Source of the DNA: Streptomyces sp. cf386 | GTDB lineage: Bacteria; Actinomycetota; Actinomycetes; Streptomycetales; Streptomycetaceae | Assembly (NCBI RefSeq): GCF_900103585.1 | Contig: NZ_FNHV01000012.1 | Span: forward strand, 258,594 to 322,593 | Length of the DNA stretch: 64,000 bases | Reading direction: 5' to 3' | In this document: positions 35,495 to 43,841 of the stretch, piece after piece | Layout: each line of letters starts with the position of its first letter | How positions within the stretch are numbered: position 1 is the stretch's first letter | Notes under the pieces: generated by a model | The model's database searches: none | What the model saw: the letters and a program-made list of their open reading frames with translations, nothing else | Told to the model about the DNA's origin: nothing | Program-made: the position numbers and the translations under genes

Positions 35495-37054
35495 ATGACG
35501 AGCACCGCCCCCGCCGCCCCACGCCCCGACCCGCCGCTCAACGCTGACGAGCGCTCTCTCGCCGAGTTCGGGTACCACCAGGAACTGCATCGCAGCCTCG
35601 GCCGGTACGCGTCCTTCGCGGCCGGTTTCTCCTTCATCTCCGTCCTGACGACCGTCTTCCAGTTCTTCGCCTTCGGGTACGCGTTCGGCGGCCCCGTCTT
35701 CTTCTGGGCCTGGCCCGCGGTGCTCGTCGGGCAGCTGCTGGTGGCCGCGTGCTTCGCGGAACTTGCCGCGCGCTACCCGATCTCGGGCGCGATCTACCAG
35801 TGGTCCTCGCGGCTGTCCAACCTCACTTTCGGCTGGTTCGCCGGCTGGATCATGGTGATCGGGCAGATCGTGGTGGTCGCGGCGGCCGCGCTGGCGTTGC
35901 AGATGGTGCTGCCCGCGATCTGGTCCGGCTTCCAGCTGATCGGCACCGACCCCGCGCCGACCTCGGCGGACGGCGCGGCAAACGCGGCACTGCTCGGCGT
36001 GATCCTGCTGATCCTCACCACGGTCGTGAACCTCCTGGACAACAAGGTGCTGTCACTGGTGAACCGGGTCGGTGTGACCGCCGAGATCATCGGCGCGGTA
36101 CTGATCATCGCGCTGTTGCTGACCCACTCCGAGCGCTCCCCCGGCATCACCTTCCACACCGAAGGCGCCGCTCAATCGGGCCTGTTGGGCGCGCTGCTGG
36201 TCGGCTCGTTCACGGCGGCGTACGTGATGATCGGCTTCGACAGCGCGGGCGAGATGAGCGAGGAGACGCACCATCCCCGCCGTACCGCGCCCCGCACGAT
36301 CCTCACCGCGCTGGGCGCCGCGGGACTGCTCGGCGGACTGCTCGTGCTCGGCGGACTGCTCGCCGCGCCCAGCCTCACCGACGGCCGGCTGGCGGTCGAC
36401 GGTCTGAGCTACGTCCTCACCAGCAGCCTGGGCGACGGCGTGGGCCGGGTCCTGCTGGCCGACGTGGTGGTGGCGATCACGGTGGCGACCCTCGCCATCC
36501 AGACGGCCGCCTGCCGGATGCTGTTCTCGATGGCCCGCGACGGCCAACTCCCGTTCTCCCGCCGCCTCGCGCAGGTCAGCCCACGCACCGGCATGCCCGG
36601 CGCGCCCGCCCTGGTCGTCGGCGTCCTCGCGGCGGCCCTGCTGCTGCTCAACTTCGCCTCACCGGAGGCGTTTCTCGCCATCGGCACGACCTGCATCGTG
36701 ATGCTGTACCTGGCCTACGCGATGGTCACCGGCCCCCTCCTGCTCGCCCGCCTGCGCGGCCGCTTCCCCGCCGCCGGCACCGACGAGACGGGCGCCCGCC
36801 AGTTCTCCCTCGGCCGCTGGGGCATCCCACTCAACGCCCTCGCCCTCCTGTACGGCCTCGTCATGACCGTCAACCTCGCCTGGCCACGGGCGGCGGTGTA
36901 CGACCCGGCGGGTGGGCACTGGTACTTCCAGTACTTCACCGTCCTGTTCCTCGGCGTGACACTGATCGCGGGCGTCGGCTTCCGCGCGTACCGCAGGCGG
37001 GCGGCGCCCGCTGGCGCCACCCCGGCGACGACTGCACCCGAGGCCGCCGCCTAG
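35495..37054 (+). CDS. APC-superfamily amino acid/amine permease
   Basis: 519 residues with about 12 transmembrane helices. It has typical APC features: YHQELHRSLGRYASFAAGFSFIS at the start, ELAARYPISGAIYQWSSRLS, and GFDSAGEMSEETHHPRRTAPR at the substrate-binding turn, as in GABA/choline-type (BAT1/Uga4-like) permeases. Together with the operator palindrome shared with the urea/guanidine carboxylase operon, a role in uptake of guanidine, urea-like or amine nitrogen is likely. ATG 35495 follows AGGTTG with fair spacing; an upstream in-frame start seven codons earlier is less likely. It is followed by a small hairpin. Confidence 0.9.
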   Translation: MTSTAPAAPRPDPPLNADERSLAEFGYHQELHRSLGRYASFAAGFSFISVLTTVFQFFAFGYAFGGPVFFWAWPAVLVGQLLVAACFAELAARYPISGAIYQWSSRLSNLTFGWFAGWIMVIGQIVVVAAAALALQMVLPAIWSGFQLIGTDPAPTSADGAANAALLGVILLILTTVVNLLDNKVLSLVNRVGVTAEIIGAVLIIALLLTHSERSPGITFHTEGAAQSGLLGALLVGSFTAAYVMIGFDSAGEMSEETHHPRRTAPRTILTALGAAGLLGGLLVLGGLLAAPSLTDGRLAVDGLSYVLTSSLGDGVGRVLLADVVVAITVATLAIQTAACRMLFSMARDGQLPFSRRLAQVSPRTGMPGAPALVVGVLAAALLLLNFASPEAFLAIGTTCIVMLYLAYAMVTGPLLLARLRGRFPAAGTDETGARQFSLGRWGIPLNALALLYGLVMTVNLAWPRAAVYDPAGGHWYFQYFTVLFLGVTLIAGVGFRAYRRRAAPAGATPATTAPEAAA

Positions 37055-37074
37055 GCCGGTCCCTCCGACCGGCC
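37054..37074. terminator. Hairpin after the APC permease
   Basis: Perfect GGCCGGTC / GACCGGCC stem with a 5-base loop directly after the stop codon. The motif GCCTAG-CCGGTCCCTCCG is partly repeated just downstream (to about 37093). Confidence 0.65.
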
Positions 37075-37101
37075 GCCTAGTCCGGTCCCTCCGCGCGCGG
37101 C

Positions 37102-37674
37102 TCAGTCGCCCTGCACGCGCGCGTGCAGATGCATGTCGTGCCAGCCGTCCCGGTGCAGGGCGGAGCTGCGCTTGGTGCCCTCCAGCAGGAAGCCGGCCTT
37201 GGCCGCGACTCGGCAGGAGGCCTCGTTGCGGACGGCGTGCAGGAGTTCGAGGCGGTGGAAGCCGATGTCGTCGAGCGCCCAGCGGGCCAGGGTGGTGGTG
37301 GCTCGGGCCGCGACGCCCTGGCCGCGCGCCTCGGCGGTGGTCCAGTAGGCGACCTCGGCCGTGCCGTCGTCGAGGTGGATCTCGCGCAGGGCGACGCGCC
37401 CCAGCAGACCGTCGGTGTCCGCGTCGGCGACGGCCCACTGGGGTGCCCGTTCCTCCGCCCAGGCCCGCACCCACTCCTCGATCCAGCCGCCGACCTCCGC
37501 CTCGGAGTCGGCGGCCCGGACGTGCCACCGATGGATCTCCGGGTCCTGGAACGCCGCGTGCACGGCGGGCGCGTCCTCGGCCCGCCAGGGGCGCAGGAGG
37601 AGGCCGTCACCGGTGGGGAGGGTGGGCTGCGGGGTCCGGGCGAGGGTTCCGGTGGGCAGGACGGGGCTGGTCAG
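37102..37674 (-). CDS. GNAT-family N-acetyltransferase (start codon uncertain)
   Basis: A GNAT fold with RHHRR-type acetyl-CoA-binding segment EARGQGVAARATTTLARWAL and NEASCRVAAKAGF, like RimJ/RimL-type ribosomal or small-molecule acetyltransferases. The first canonical start in frame is GTG 37563, but that would remove the first beta-strand (GDGLLLRPWRAEDAPAV), which is encoded upstream in the same open frame. I therefore extend it to CTG 37674 (LTSPVLPTG...), giving 190 residues, a usual GNAT length. No ATG, GTG or TTG occurs in frame between; a CTG start or a sequence error are both possible. It converges with the APC permease gene and diverges from a pseudouridine synthase gene. Substrate unknown. 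Confidence 0.75.
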   Translation of the reverse strand: MTSPVLPTGTLARTPQPTLPTGDGLLLRPWRAEDAPAVHAAFQDPEIHRWHVRAADSEAEVGGWIEEWVRAWAEERAPQWAVADADTDGLLGRVALREIHLDDGTAEVAYWTTAEARGQGVAARATTTLARWALDDIGFHRLELLHAVRNEASCRVAAKAGFLLEGTKRSSALHRDGWHDMHLHARVQGD

Positions 37675-37772
37675 GAAGGCATGTGCGGGATCCTGCCAAC
37701 GCGCCCGGGCGGGTCCAACAGGTTTTCCGGCGGCGCACTCCCAGAGTTTCCGGGGCCGTACGCTTGATCGTG

Positions 37773-38750
37773 ATGAGACGCCGCACCCCGCTCCCGCCCT
37801 CTCCCCTGCCGCAGCGCGACGGGATCGACGCGGTGCGGGTGCGCCTGCCCTTCGATGGGGCGTGGGCCACCGTGCGGGAGTATCTGGTGGAGCGGCTCTC
37901 GGGGGCTGGGCCCGGGGTGGTCACCGGGATGTTCGACGGAGGGCTGGTCGTCGGGGCGGACGGCCGGGCGGTGGCGGCGGACGCGGCGTATGTGCCGGGG
38001 ATGTTCGTGTGGTTCCACCGGGAGCTGCCCCCAGAGGTGCCGGTGCCGTTCGCGGTGGACGTCGTGTACCGCGACGAGCACATCGTCGTCGCCGACAAGC
38101 CGCACTTCCTGGCCACCACCCCGCGCGGCGGCCATGTCACCGAGACCGTGCTGGCGCGACTGCGCCGGGAGCTGGACATCCCGGCGCTGGGCGCCGCGCA
38201 CCGGCTCGACCGGCTCACCGCCGGGCTGGTGCTGTTCATGGTGCGGCCCGAGGAACGCGGCGCTTATCAGACGCTGTTCAGCGAAAAGCGGGTACGCAAG
38301 GAGTACGAGGCCGTGGCGCCGCACGATCCCGGGCTCGCCCTGCCCCGGACCGTGCGCAGCCGCATCCTCAAGGAGCGCGGGGTGCTCGCCGCCCGGGAGG
38401 TCGAGGGCGAGCCGAACGCCGTCACACGTGTCGAGGTCGTCGACCACCGCGCCGGACTCGCCCGCTACCGGCTGACGCCCACCACCGGACAGACCCATCA
38501 GCTACGGGTCCACATGAACGCGCTGGGCGTACCCCTCCTCGGCGACCCGCTGTACCCCGAGGTGACCGCCCCCGTACCGGCCGGCGATTTCCGACGCCCG
38601 CTCCAACTGCTGGCACGGGCAATGGATTTCACCGATCCGGTGACGGGGACGGCACATCGGTTCCGGAGTACGCGGACCCTTGAGGCCTGGGCGTCGTACG
38701 CCGGGTGGGCGGCGGGGCAGCCGTACGGCGAGGGTGCCCCGACCCGGTGA
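37773..38750 (+). CDS. RNA pseudouridine synthase (RluA family)
   Basis: 325 residues. It is RluA-like: the substrate-RNA region DVVYRDEHIVVADKPHFLATTP, then the catalytic motif GAAHRLDRLTAGLVLF with the conserved Asp in HRLD, and RYRLTPTTGQTHQLRVHMNALG near the C-terminus. It converts specific uridines in rRNA or tRNA to pseudouridine; the target site is unknown. ATG 37773 is used, with a GTG one codon upstream also possible. It diverges from the GNAT gene, with 98 bases between the two chosen starts. The 193-base stretch after its end carries nothing obvious. Confidence 0.92.
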   Translation: MRRRTPLPPSPLPQRDGIDAVRVRLPFDGAWATVREYLVERLSGAGPGVVTGMFDGGLVVGADGRAVAADAAYVPGMFVWFHRELPPEVPVPFAVDVVYRDEHIVVADKPHFLATTPRGGHVTETVLARLRRELDIPALGAAHRLDRLTAGLVLFMVRPEERGAYQTLFSEKRVRKEYEAVAPHDPGLALPRTVRSRILKERGVLAAREVEGEPNAVTRVEVVDHRAGLARYRLTPTTGQTHQLRVHMNALGVPLLGDPLYPEVTAPVPAGDFRRPLQLLARAMDFTDPVTGTAHRFRSTRTLEAWASYAGWAAGQPYGEGAPTR

Positions 38751-38943
38751 CGGGTGGCGTCCGGCGCCGACCGATGGCGGGGCGGGGGCTGCCGGACGGC
38801 TGGCGACCGCCAGAAGCACACGGCAACCTCCGGCAGTAACGACCGCCCGGCAAGCGGCGAACCGCCCGGAGCACACGCCGACCACCCGACAGACGGCGAT
38901 CACCGCAGGCAGACGACAACCTCCGGATCCCGCCACCGGCCCC

Positions 38944-40431
38944 TCAGTTACCCCGCCACCACCGCAGGAACCGCCGCAGGACCCCCTTCGGCCGCACCGG
39001 CTCGGCAGCCGGTGCCGGCGTGGGCGTCGGCGTGGGCGGCTGTGCGGCCGTCGGCTGGGGAGCCGGGGTCGGTGGCTGCTGGGGCTGCGGGGTGCCGACC
39101 TGCCAGGTGGCGCGCTGGGGCGGGACCGGGGCGTGGCCCGGCTTCTGCATGACGTCCTGCGGCGGCTTCGGCGCGAAGCGGACCGGCAGTTCCACCAGGT
39201 GAGCCGAGGCGATCGAGTGCCGCCACTCCAACTCGTCCTCGGCGCAATCGAGTTCCACGTCCGGCAACCGCATCAGCAGCGCGTCGACGCCGACTTCGGC
39301 GATCGCACGGCCGATGTCCGCGCCCGGGCACTCGTGCGGTCCACCGCCGAAGGCGAGGTGGGAACGGTTGCCCATCATGTTGGCGGAGAGGTCGGGACGC
39401 ACCCGCGGGTCGACGTTGCCGGGAGCGGGAGCGAACAGCAGCCCGTCCCCCTTGCGGATGTGCTGCCCGCCCAACTCCGTGTCCTGCTTGGCGAAGTAGC
39501 CGAACACGGTGCTGAACGGCGGCTCGTCCCACAGGGACTGCTCGACCGCCTCGGGCACCGTCATCTGGCCGCCGCTGAGCTGGGCGCGGAAGCGCGGGTC
39601 GGTGAGGACCACGCGGATCACATTGGCGAGGAGGTTCGCGGTGGCCTCGTAGGCGGCGATGAGCACGACCCGCAGGTGCTGGCCGATCTCGTCGTCGGTC
39701 AGCCGGGCCGGGTGGTTGATCAGATGGGTGGCGAAGTCCTCCTCCGGCCGGGCCCGCCGCTTGGCGGTGAGCCGCATCAGCGCGTCCATGATGTACGCGT
39801 TGCTGGCGATCGCCGTCTCGGTGCCCTTGAGCATGTCGCGGGCGGCCTCGACGATACGGTCGTTGTACTCGTCGGGCATGCCGAGGATCTCGCACATCAC
39901 GGCCATCGGCAGATGCTCGGAGAACTGCGCGACCAGGTCGGCGCGGCCCTCCTCGCAGAACCGGTTGACGAGGCGCTGCGTGGAGCGGTTGATGTAGCGG
40001 CGCATCCCGCGGTGGTCGATGGTGGACATGGCGCCGGTGACCGCACCGCGCAGCCGCAGGTGTTCGTCGCCCTCGGCGTGGGAGCAGATCGGCTGCCAGG
40101 CGATGTGCGGCATCAACGGGTGGTCGGGCTTGACCATGCCCTCCAGCAGCGGGTTCCAGATACGGCTGTCCCGGCAGAACTGCGAGGGCGTACGCACCAT
40201 GTGCAGGTTCTCGGTGTGGCCGAGGACCACCCACATCGGCACATCGTCGTGGAGCAGTACGGGCGCCACCTGGCCGTGCTGCTCACGGAGTTGCTCGTAC
40301 AGCTCCCCCAGGTCCTCCGCCTCGTGGAGCCGGTGCAGGCTTCCGGGGCCGAGCCCATGGGCCGGGCAGCCGGGCGGTGGGGCGGGAAAGGCGTCGTGCG
40401 TACCGGTCGGGGAAGGGAATTCAGGCGTCAC
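38944..40431 (-). CDS. Conservon cytochrome P450 (CvnE-type) with atypical K-helix
   Basis: 495 residues. The P450 core (about 30-430) has an I-helix with AYEATANL (260-267), and haem-binding loop FGGGPHECPG with Cys368. The normally invariant K-helix ExxR reads EQSLW (297-301), so the arginine is missing; this departure is the one published for the CYP157 family. A proline-rich tail (about 428-485) ends in a basic/aromatic stretch RRFLRWWRGN that may bind membrane or the partner kinase. It is the last gene of a cvnA-B-C-D-E conservon, 88 bases after cvnD with a 23-base tandem repeat between. Catalytic activity and substrate are unknown. Confidence 0.92.
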   Translation of the reverse strand: MTPEFPSPTGTHDAFPAPPPGCPAHGLGPGSLHRLHEAEDLGELYEQLREQHGQVAPVLLHDDVPMWVVLGHTENLHMVRTPSQFCRDSRIWNPLLEGMVKPDHPLMPHIAWQPICSHAEGDEHLRLRGAVTGAMSTIDHRGMRRYINRSTQRLVNRFCEEGRADLVAQFSEHLPMAVMCEILGMPDEYNDRIVEAARDMLKGTETAIASNAYIMDALMRLTAKRRARPEEDFATHLINHPARLTDDEIGQHLRVVLIAAYEATANLLANVIRVVLTDPRFRAQLSGGQMTVPEAVEQSLWDEPPFSTVFGYFAKQDTELGGQHIRKGDGLLFAPAPGNVDPRVRPDLSANMMGNRSHLAFGGGPHECPGADIGRAIAEVGVDALLMRLPDVELDCAEDELEWRHSIASAHLVELPVRFAPKPPQDVMQKPGHAPVPPQRATWQVGTPQPQQPPTPAPQPTAAQPPTPTPTPAPAAEPVRPKGVLRRFLRWWRGN

Positions 40432-40456
40432 AGGGGTCGCTCCGAAGGGGATCCGG

Positions 40457-40502
40457 TTTCTGGGGAGTCACAGCGCGAATTTCTGGGGATTCACAGCGCG
40501 AA
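40457..40502. repeat. 23-base tandem duplication between cvnD and the P450 gene
   Basis: Two adjacent 23-base copies (40457-40479, 40480-40502) differing at one base; each contains TTTCTGGGGA and CACAGCGCGAA. It lies just upstream of the P450 start codon (40431), where it could hold a duplicated regulatory site or be a slippage duplication. Confidence 0.85.
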
Positions 40503-40518
40503 CGCATGCGGGCGCGCC

Positions 40519-41139
40519 CTACCTGAGCGCGCCCGACATGGCGAGGGAGTGCAGGAAGTGCATCAGGGTCATCAGCACGTCACGGCTGGAGGCCCGGCGG
40601 CGGACGTCGCACTCCACGATCGGGATCTCCGCGTCGAGGTCGAGCGCCGCGCGCAGGTCGTCGACGGCGTAACGGGGCGCGTCGGGGAAGGAGTTGACGG
40701 CGACGACGAACGGCACGCCGCGCTCCTCCAGTCGCCCTATCACGTCGAAGCTGACTTCGAGCCGACGGGTGTCGATCAGCACGACCGCGCCCAGCGCGCC
40801 CTCGAACAGCCCGTTCCACAGGAACCAGAAACGCTCCTGGCCGGGCGTGCCGAAGAGGTACAGCACGAGCTGGTCGGTGATGCTGATGCGCCCGAAGTCC
40901 ATGGCGACGGTGGTGGCCGTCTTGGTGTCCGAGCCGAAGTTGTCGTCGACACCGATGCCGGCCTGCGTCATGGTCTCTTCGGTGGTCAGCGGCCTGATCT
41001 CGCTGACCGAGCCGACCATGGTCGTCTTGCCGACCCCGAAGCCGCCCACGATCACGATCTTGACCGCGGCCTCGGCCGTGGCCGGCAGCTGGTCCTCGGT
41101 CCGTGGACCGGGGATGGTGTCAGAGCCTTTGAAGTCCAT
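40519..41139 (-). CDS. cvnD: Conservon GTP-binding protein (CvnD)
   Basis: 206 residues. A Ras-like small GTPase of the MglA/CvnD type with P-loop GGFGVGKTT, switch II region YLFGTPGQERFWFLW (DxxG variant GTPGQ) and VVAVNSFPDAP at the G4 position. It is the switch of the conservon, likely acting with the roadblock protein CvnB and the kinase-like CvnA in a membrane complex controlling development and antibiotic production (known from S. coelicolor cvn9 and cvn1). Its start overlaps the cvnC stop by 20 bases. Confidence 0.95.
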   Translation of the reverse strand: MDFKGSDTIPGPRTEDQLPATAEAAVKIVIVGGFGVGKTTMVGSVSEIRPLTTEETMTQAGIGVDDNFGSDTKTATTVAMDFGRISITDQLVLYLFGTPGQERFWFLWNGLFEGALGAVVLIDTRRLEVSFDVIGRLEERGVPFVVAVNSFPDAPRYAVDDLRAALDLDAEIPIVECDVRRRASSRDVLMTLMHFLHSLAMSGALR

Positions 41140-41518
41140 GCATCACCGCTTCGAGAAGGGACCGGTCGGCGACGGCCTGACGCACGAGCGGGGCGCGCGC
41201 CGTCACCAGGTCGGCCGTCAGCAAGTCGGTGAGCAGGACCGTCATCGCGCTGAACGGCAGACTGAGATAGGCCGAGAGCTCGGCCACGGACAGGGGGGTC
41301 GTGCAGAGCCGGAGCAGCGCCGCCTGCTCGGGCGCGGCGGAGGGCGGTGGGTCGGCGCTCGCCACGATTAAGGTGACGAGGTCGAGTTCGGCGCGCTCGG
41401 CGCCGTCCTTCCCGGCCACCACGAAGAGCCGTTCCGGGTTCTTCTTCTGCCTCGGCGGGGGCGGTAGTGGGGGCGGTTGTCCTTGGGGGAATCGCCGCTG
41501 GCGTTGCGGAGGAGTCAT
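41120..41518 (-). CDS. cvnC: Conservon protein with DUF742 domain (CvnC)
   Basis: 132 residues. A proline/arginine-rich N-terminus (1-27) leads into the DUF742 domain (RLFVVAGKDGAERAELDLVT to the end), a winged-helix-like family found only in conservons and thought to aid assembly. Leu50 is encoded by TTA (41369-41371), the codon read by bldA, so the whole downstream cvnD-E part could be limited by bldA through coupling. ATG 41518 overlaps the cvnB stop by four bases. Exact biochemical role unknown. Confidence 0.93.
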   Translation of the reverse strand: MTPPQRQRRFPQGQPPPLPPPPRQKKNPERLFVVAGKDGAERAELDLVTLIVASADPPPSAAPEQAALLRLCTTPLSVAELSAYLSLPFSAMTVLLTDLLTADLVTARAPLVRQAVADRSLLEAVMHGLQRL

Positions 41519-41922
41519 ACGGTCTGCCCGTTGCGCCTCGACGGGCTGGTGAGATGGGCGCCGATGCGGCCGACGAGGTCGGACATGCGGTTGCTCATCA
41601 GACCGGGTTCGGCGAACGTGTCGGAGAGCACGGCGAGATAGGCGTTGGCGCCGGCGGCCATCAGATAGAAGTAGCCGCCGTTGATCTCGATGAGGACCAT
41701 CTTCATCTTGCCGTCGCTGTTCGGGATCTCCGTGGCGACCGCGCTCGCCAGGCTCTGCAGACCGGCGCAGGCCGCGGCGACGCGGTCGGCGGTGTCCGGG
41801 TCGCCGCCGTAGCGGGCGATGCGCAGACCGTCGGCGGAGAGCACCACGATCATCTCGATGCCCGGTACGCCGTCGTGGAGCTCCTTGAGCATCCAGTCGA
41901 AGTTGGCGCGCTGCTGGATCAC
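41515..41922 (-). CDS. cvnB: Conservon roadblock/LC7 protein (CvnB)
   Basis: 135 residues. A roadblock/LC7 (MglB-like) domain: FDWMLKELHDGVPGIEMIVV, SADGLRIARYGGD and NGGYFYLMAAGANAYLAVL. MglB-type proteins act as GTPase-activating partners, here of CvnD. GTG 41922 overlaps the cvnA stop by four bases (GTGA). Second gene of the conservon. Confidence 0.95.
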   Translation of the reverse strand: MIQQRANFDWMLKELHDGVPGIEMIVVLSADGLRIARYGGDPDTADRVAAACAGLQSLASAVATEIPNSDGKMKMVLIEINGGYFYLMAAGANAYLAVLSDTFAEPGLMSNRMSDLVGRIGAHLTSPSRRNGQTV

Positions 41923-43514
41923 TTGGGGTCCCCCTCGTCGTCGGCCTCGCGGCGGGCCGGTTGGGTTCGCGGCTGGAGTGTGTAGGGGTCGGGCTTGTCC
42001 TTGAGTCCGTTCCAGAACGCCTCGACCCACGCACCGGGGGCGGGCTCGTCCTGCACGGGCTCGGGCAGGGGCTCGGGGTCGGGCTTCGGCGTCGACCAGA
42101 CGGTCGGCCTGCCCTCCCGTTCGGCCCGCTCGATGGCCGCCTGCTCGGCGAGCCGCTTGCTGAGCGGGGTCTTGACCCGGCTGCGGCGCTGCGGCAGCCC
42201 GCCCGCGGTCCATTCGGTGACCACGGGGACGTCGTCCTCCATGGAGACCGCGGCGGGGATCTTCGGGCTGGTGGGGCGCCGCTTCTTGGGCGTGCGCTTG
42301 GGTCCTTCGAGCGCGCCGGGGCCGAGCTTGGGCGCCGATACGGCACCGATGCCGTGCGCGTATCCGGGCGCGGCGTCCGTGGTCAGCATCTCGCGCGGGA
42401 TCACCAGGACGGCGCGGACACCGCCGTACGCGGAGGTGCGCAGGGAGACCTGCATGTTGAACGCCGTGCACAGACGGCCCACGACGGCCAGGCCCAGTCG
42501 CGGGGACTCGCCGAGTTCCTGGAGGTCTCCGCCGGCCTTGGCGCGCTCCAGCATGCCCTCGACCCGGGTCCGGGCCTCCTCGCTGAGGCTGACGCCCGCG
42601 TCCTCGATCTCGATCGCGATGCCGGTCTGCACCTCGGTGGCGGTGACGTGCACCTCGGTCTGCGGCGGCGAGTAGCGGGTGGCGTTGTCGAGGAGTTCGG
42701 CCGCCGCGTGGATGACCGGTTCGACGGAGATGCCGCGGACGTTGACCTGGGCGATGGAGTCCAGCTTGATGCGCCGGTACTCCAGGATGCGGGACATGGC
42801 ACCGCGCAGCACGCTGTACAGCTGGACGGGGTTGGGCCACTGACGGCCGGGGCGACCGCCGCCGAGCACGGAGATGGAGTCGGCGAGGCGGCCGATCAGC
42901 ATGGTGCCGTGGTCGATGCGCAGCAGGTCGTCGAAGACCTCGGGGTTGCGGCCGTGGTCCTCCTCCATCTCCCGTAGTTCCACGGCCTGTTGGTGGACGA
43001 TCGCCTGGACGCGGCGGGCGATGTTGACGAAGGAGCGCTGGGAGGAGTCGCGCAGGGCTTCCTCGTAGTCGAGGATGTCGAGCATCGACTTCACCAACGC
43101 GAGCTGCGCCGGTGGGAGTTGGGCGTAGGACGGGTCGATCTCAGCGAGGTCGCGCATCACCTCATGGGGTGAATTGCCGCACCGCAGCCGGTAGATCGCG
43201 GCGGGCGTGACCTCCGTGGCGAGGCGGGCCATCTCCTCGTCGTGGGCGGCTACACGCCGTTCCAGATACGCGGTGTGACGGGCGCGCTCGGCCCGCTCGT
43301 CCCGCAGGGCGCGGCCGCGGCGCACCGTTTCGGCCGCGGACGCCAGCACGAGCAGCAGGGCCACGGCACCGCACACGCCGACGGCCGTCCGGGCCGGTTC
43401 CGTCACCACGGCGACGGCGGCTCCGGTTGCCGCGGCCATCACTATGGCGGGCAGCAACAGGACGCGCGCGTACGGGAGTTCACGGCGACTGGTCGGGGAT
43501 TGAACGCTCACCAT
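41919..43514 (-). CDS. cvnA: Conservon sensor kinase-like protein (CvnA)
   Basis: 531 residues. Two N-terminal transmembrane helices (about 16-37 and 43-62) lead into a coiled coil, then a helical linker and an HATPase_c domain with N-box ELLDNATRYSPP and an atypical later part. A long disordered, basic/acidic tail follows (about 380-531, with KRTPKKRRPTSPK). A clear phosphoacceptor His box is not evident; CvnA proteins are orphan kinases that signal through CvnB/CvnD rather than a response regulator. First gene of the operon; the 327-base upstream gap contains an inverted repeat (43694-43731) but no gene. In S. coelicolor, by gene order, this would correspond to cvn9 (rarA-E). Confidence 0.92.
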   Translation of the reverse strand: MVSVQSPTSRRELPYARVLLLPAIVMAAATGAAVAVVTEPARTAVGVCGAVALLLVLASAAETVRRGRALRDERAERARHTAYLERRVAAHDEEMARLATEVTPAAIYRLRCGNSPHEVMRDLAEIDPSYAQLPPAQLALVKSMLDILDYEEALRDSSQRSFVNIARRVQAIVHQQAVELREMEEDHGRNPEVFDDLLRIDHGTMLIGRLADSISVLGGGRPGRQWPNPVQLYSVLRGAMSRILEYRRIKLDSIAQVNVRGISVEPVIHAAAELLDNATRYSPPQTEVHVTATEVQTGIAIEIEDAGVSLSEEARTRVEGMLERAKAGGDLQELGESPRLGLAVVGRLCTAFNMQVSLRTSAYGGVRAVLVIPREMLTTDAAPGYAHGIGAVSAPKLGPGALEGPKRTPKKRRPTSPKIPAAVSMEDDVPVVTEWTAGGLPQRRSRVKTPLSKRLAEQAAIERAEREGRPTVWSTPKPDPEPLPEPVQDEPAPGAWVEAFWNGLKDKPDPYTLQPRTQPARREADDEGDPK

Positions 43515-43693
43515 GTGGGCCCTCTGAAACTAATCGGGTGGGTGTAGGGGGAGCTTGCAGCGGGGTACGTCATGGGTATGTCGGAATCTTCTGCGCGTTT
43601 GGGAACAAGCGCACGAATACGCCTCAACTCGGTGCGCTGCGGGCGAGCTTAGTCCGACCGGATCATCGCTGTGTCATATTCAGCAAGCACCTG

Positions 43694-43731
43694 AAATGGG
43701 GTGTGCGACAGGAGTACCCTCGGCCCCATTT
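43694..43731. repeat. Inverted repeat upstream of the conservon
   Basis: AAATGGGG (43694-43701) and CCCCATTT (43724-43731) with 22 bases between. It lies in a gene-free, comparatively A/T-rich 327-base gap (43515-43841) that must hold the conservon promoter; no other element was recognised with confidence. Confidence 0.45.
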
Positions 43732-43841
43732 ATACGCTCAGCTCACCATCGCACACCGTACGTCACGGCGTACGGGCGTACGAAAATCACTCACCGTGAC
43801 GGGTGAAGGATCGGGGATTCAGACCCCGTTCGGCCGGATGT

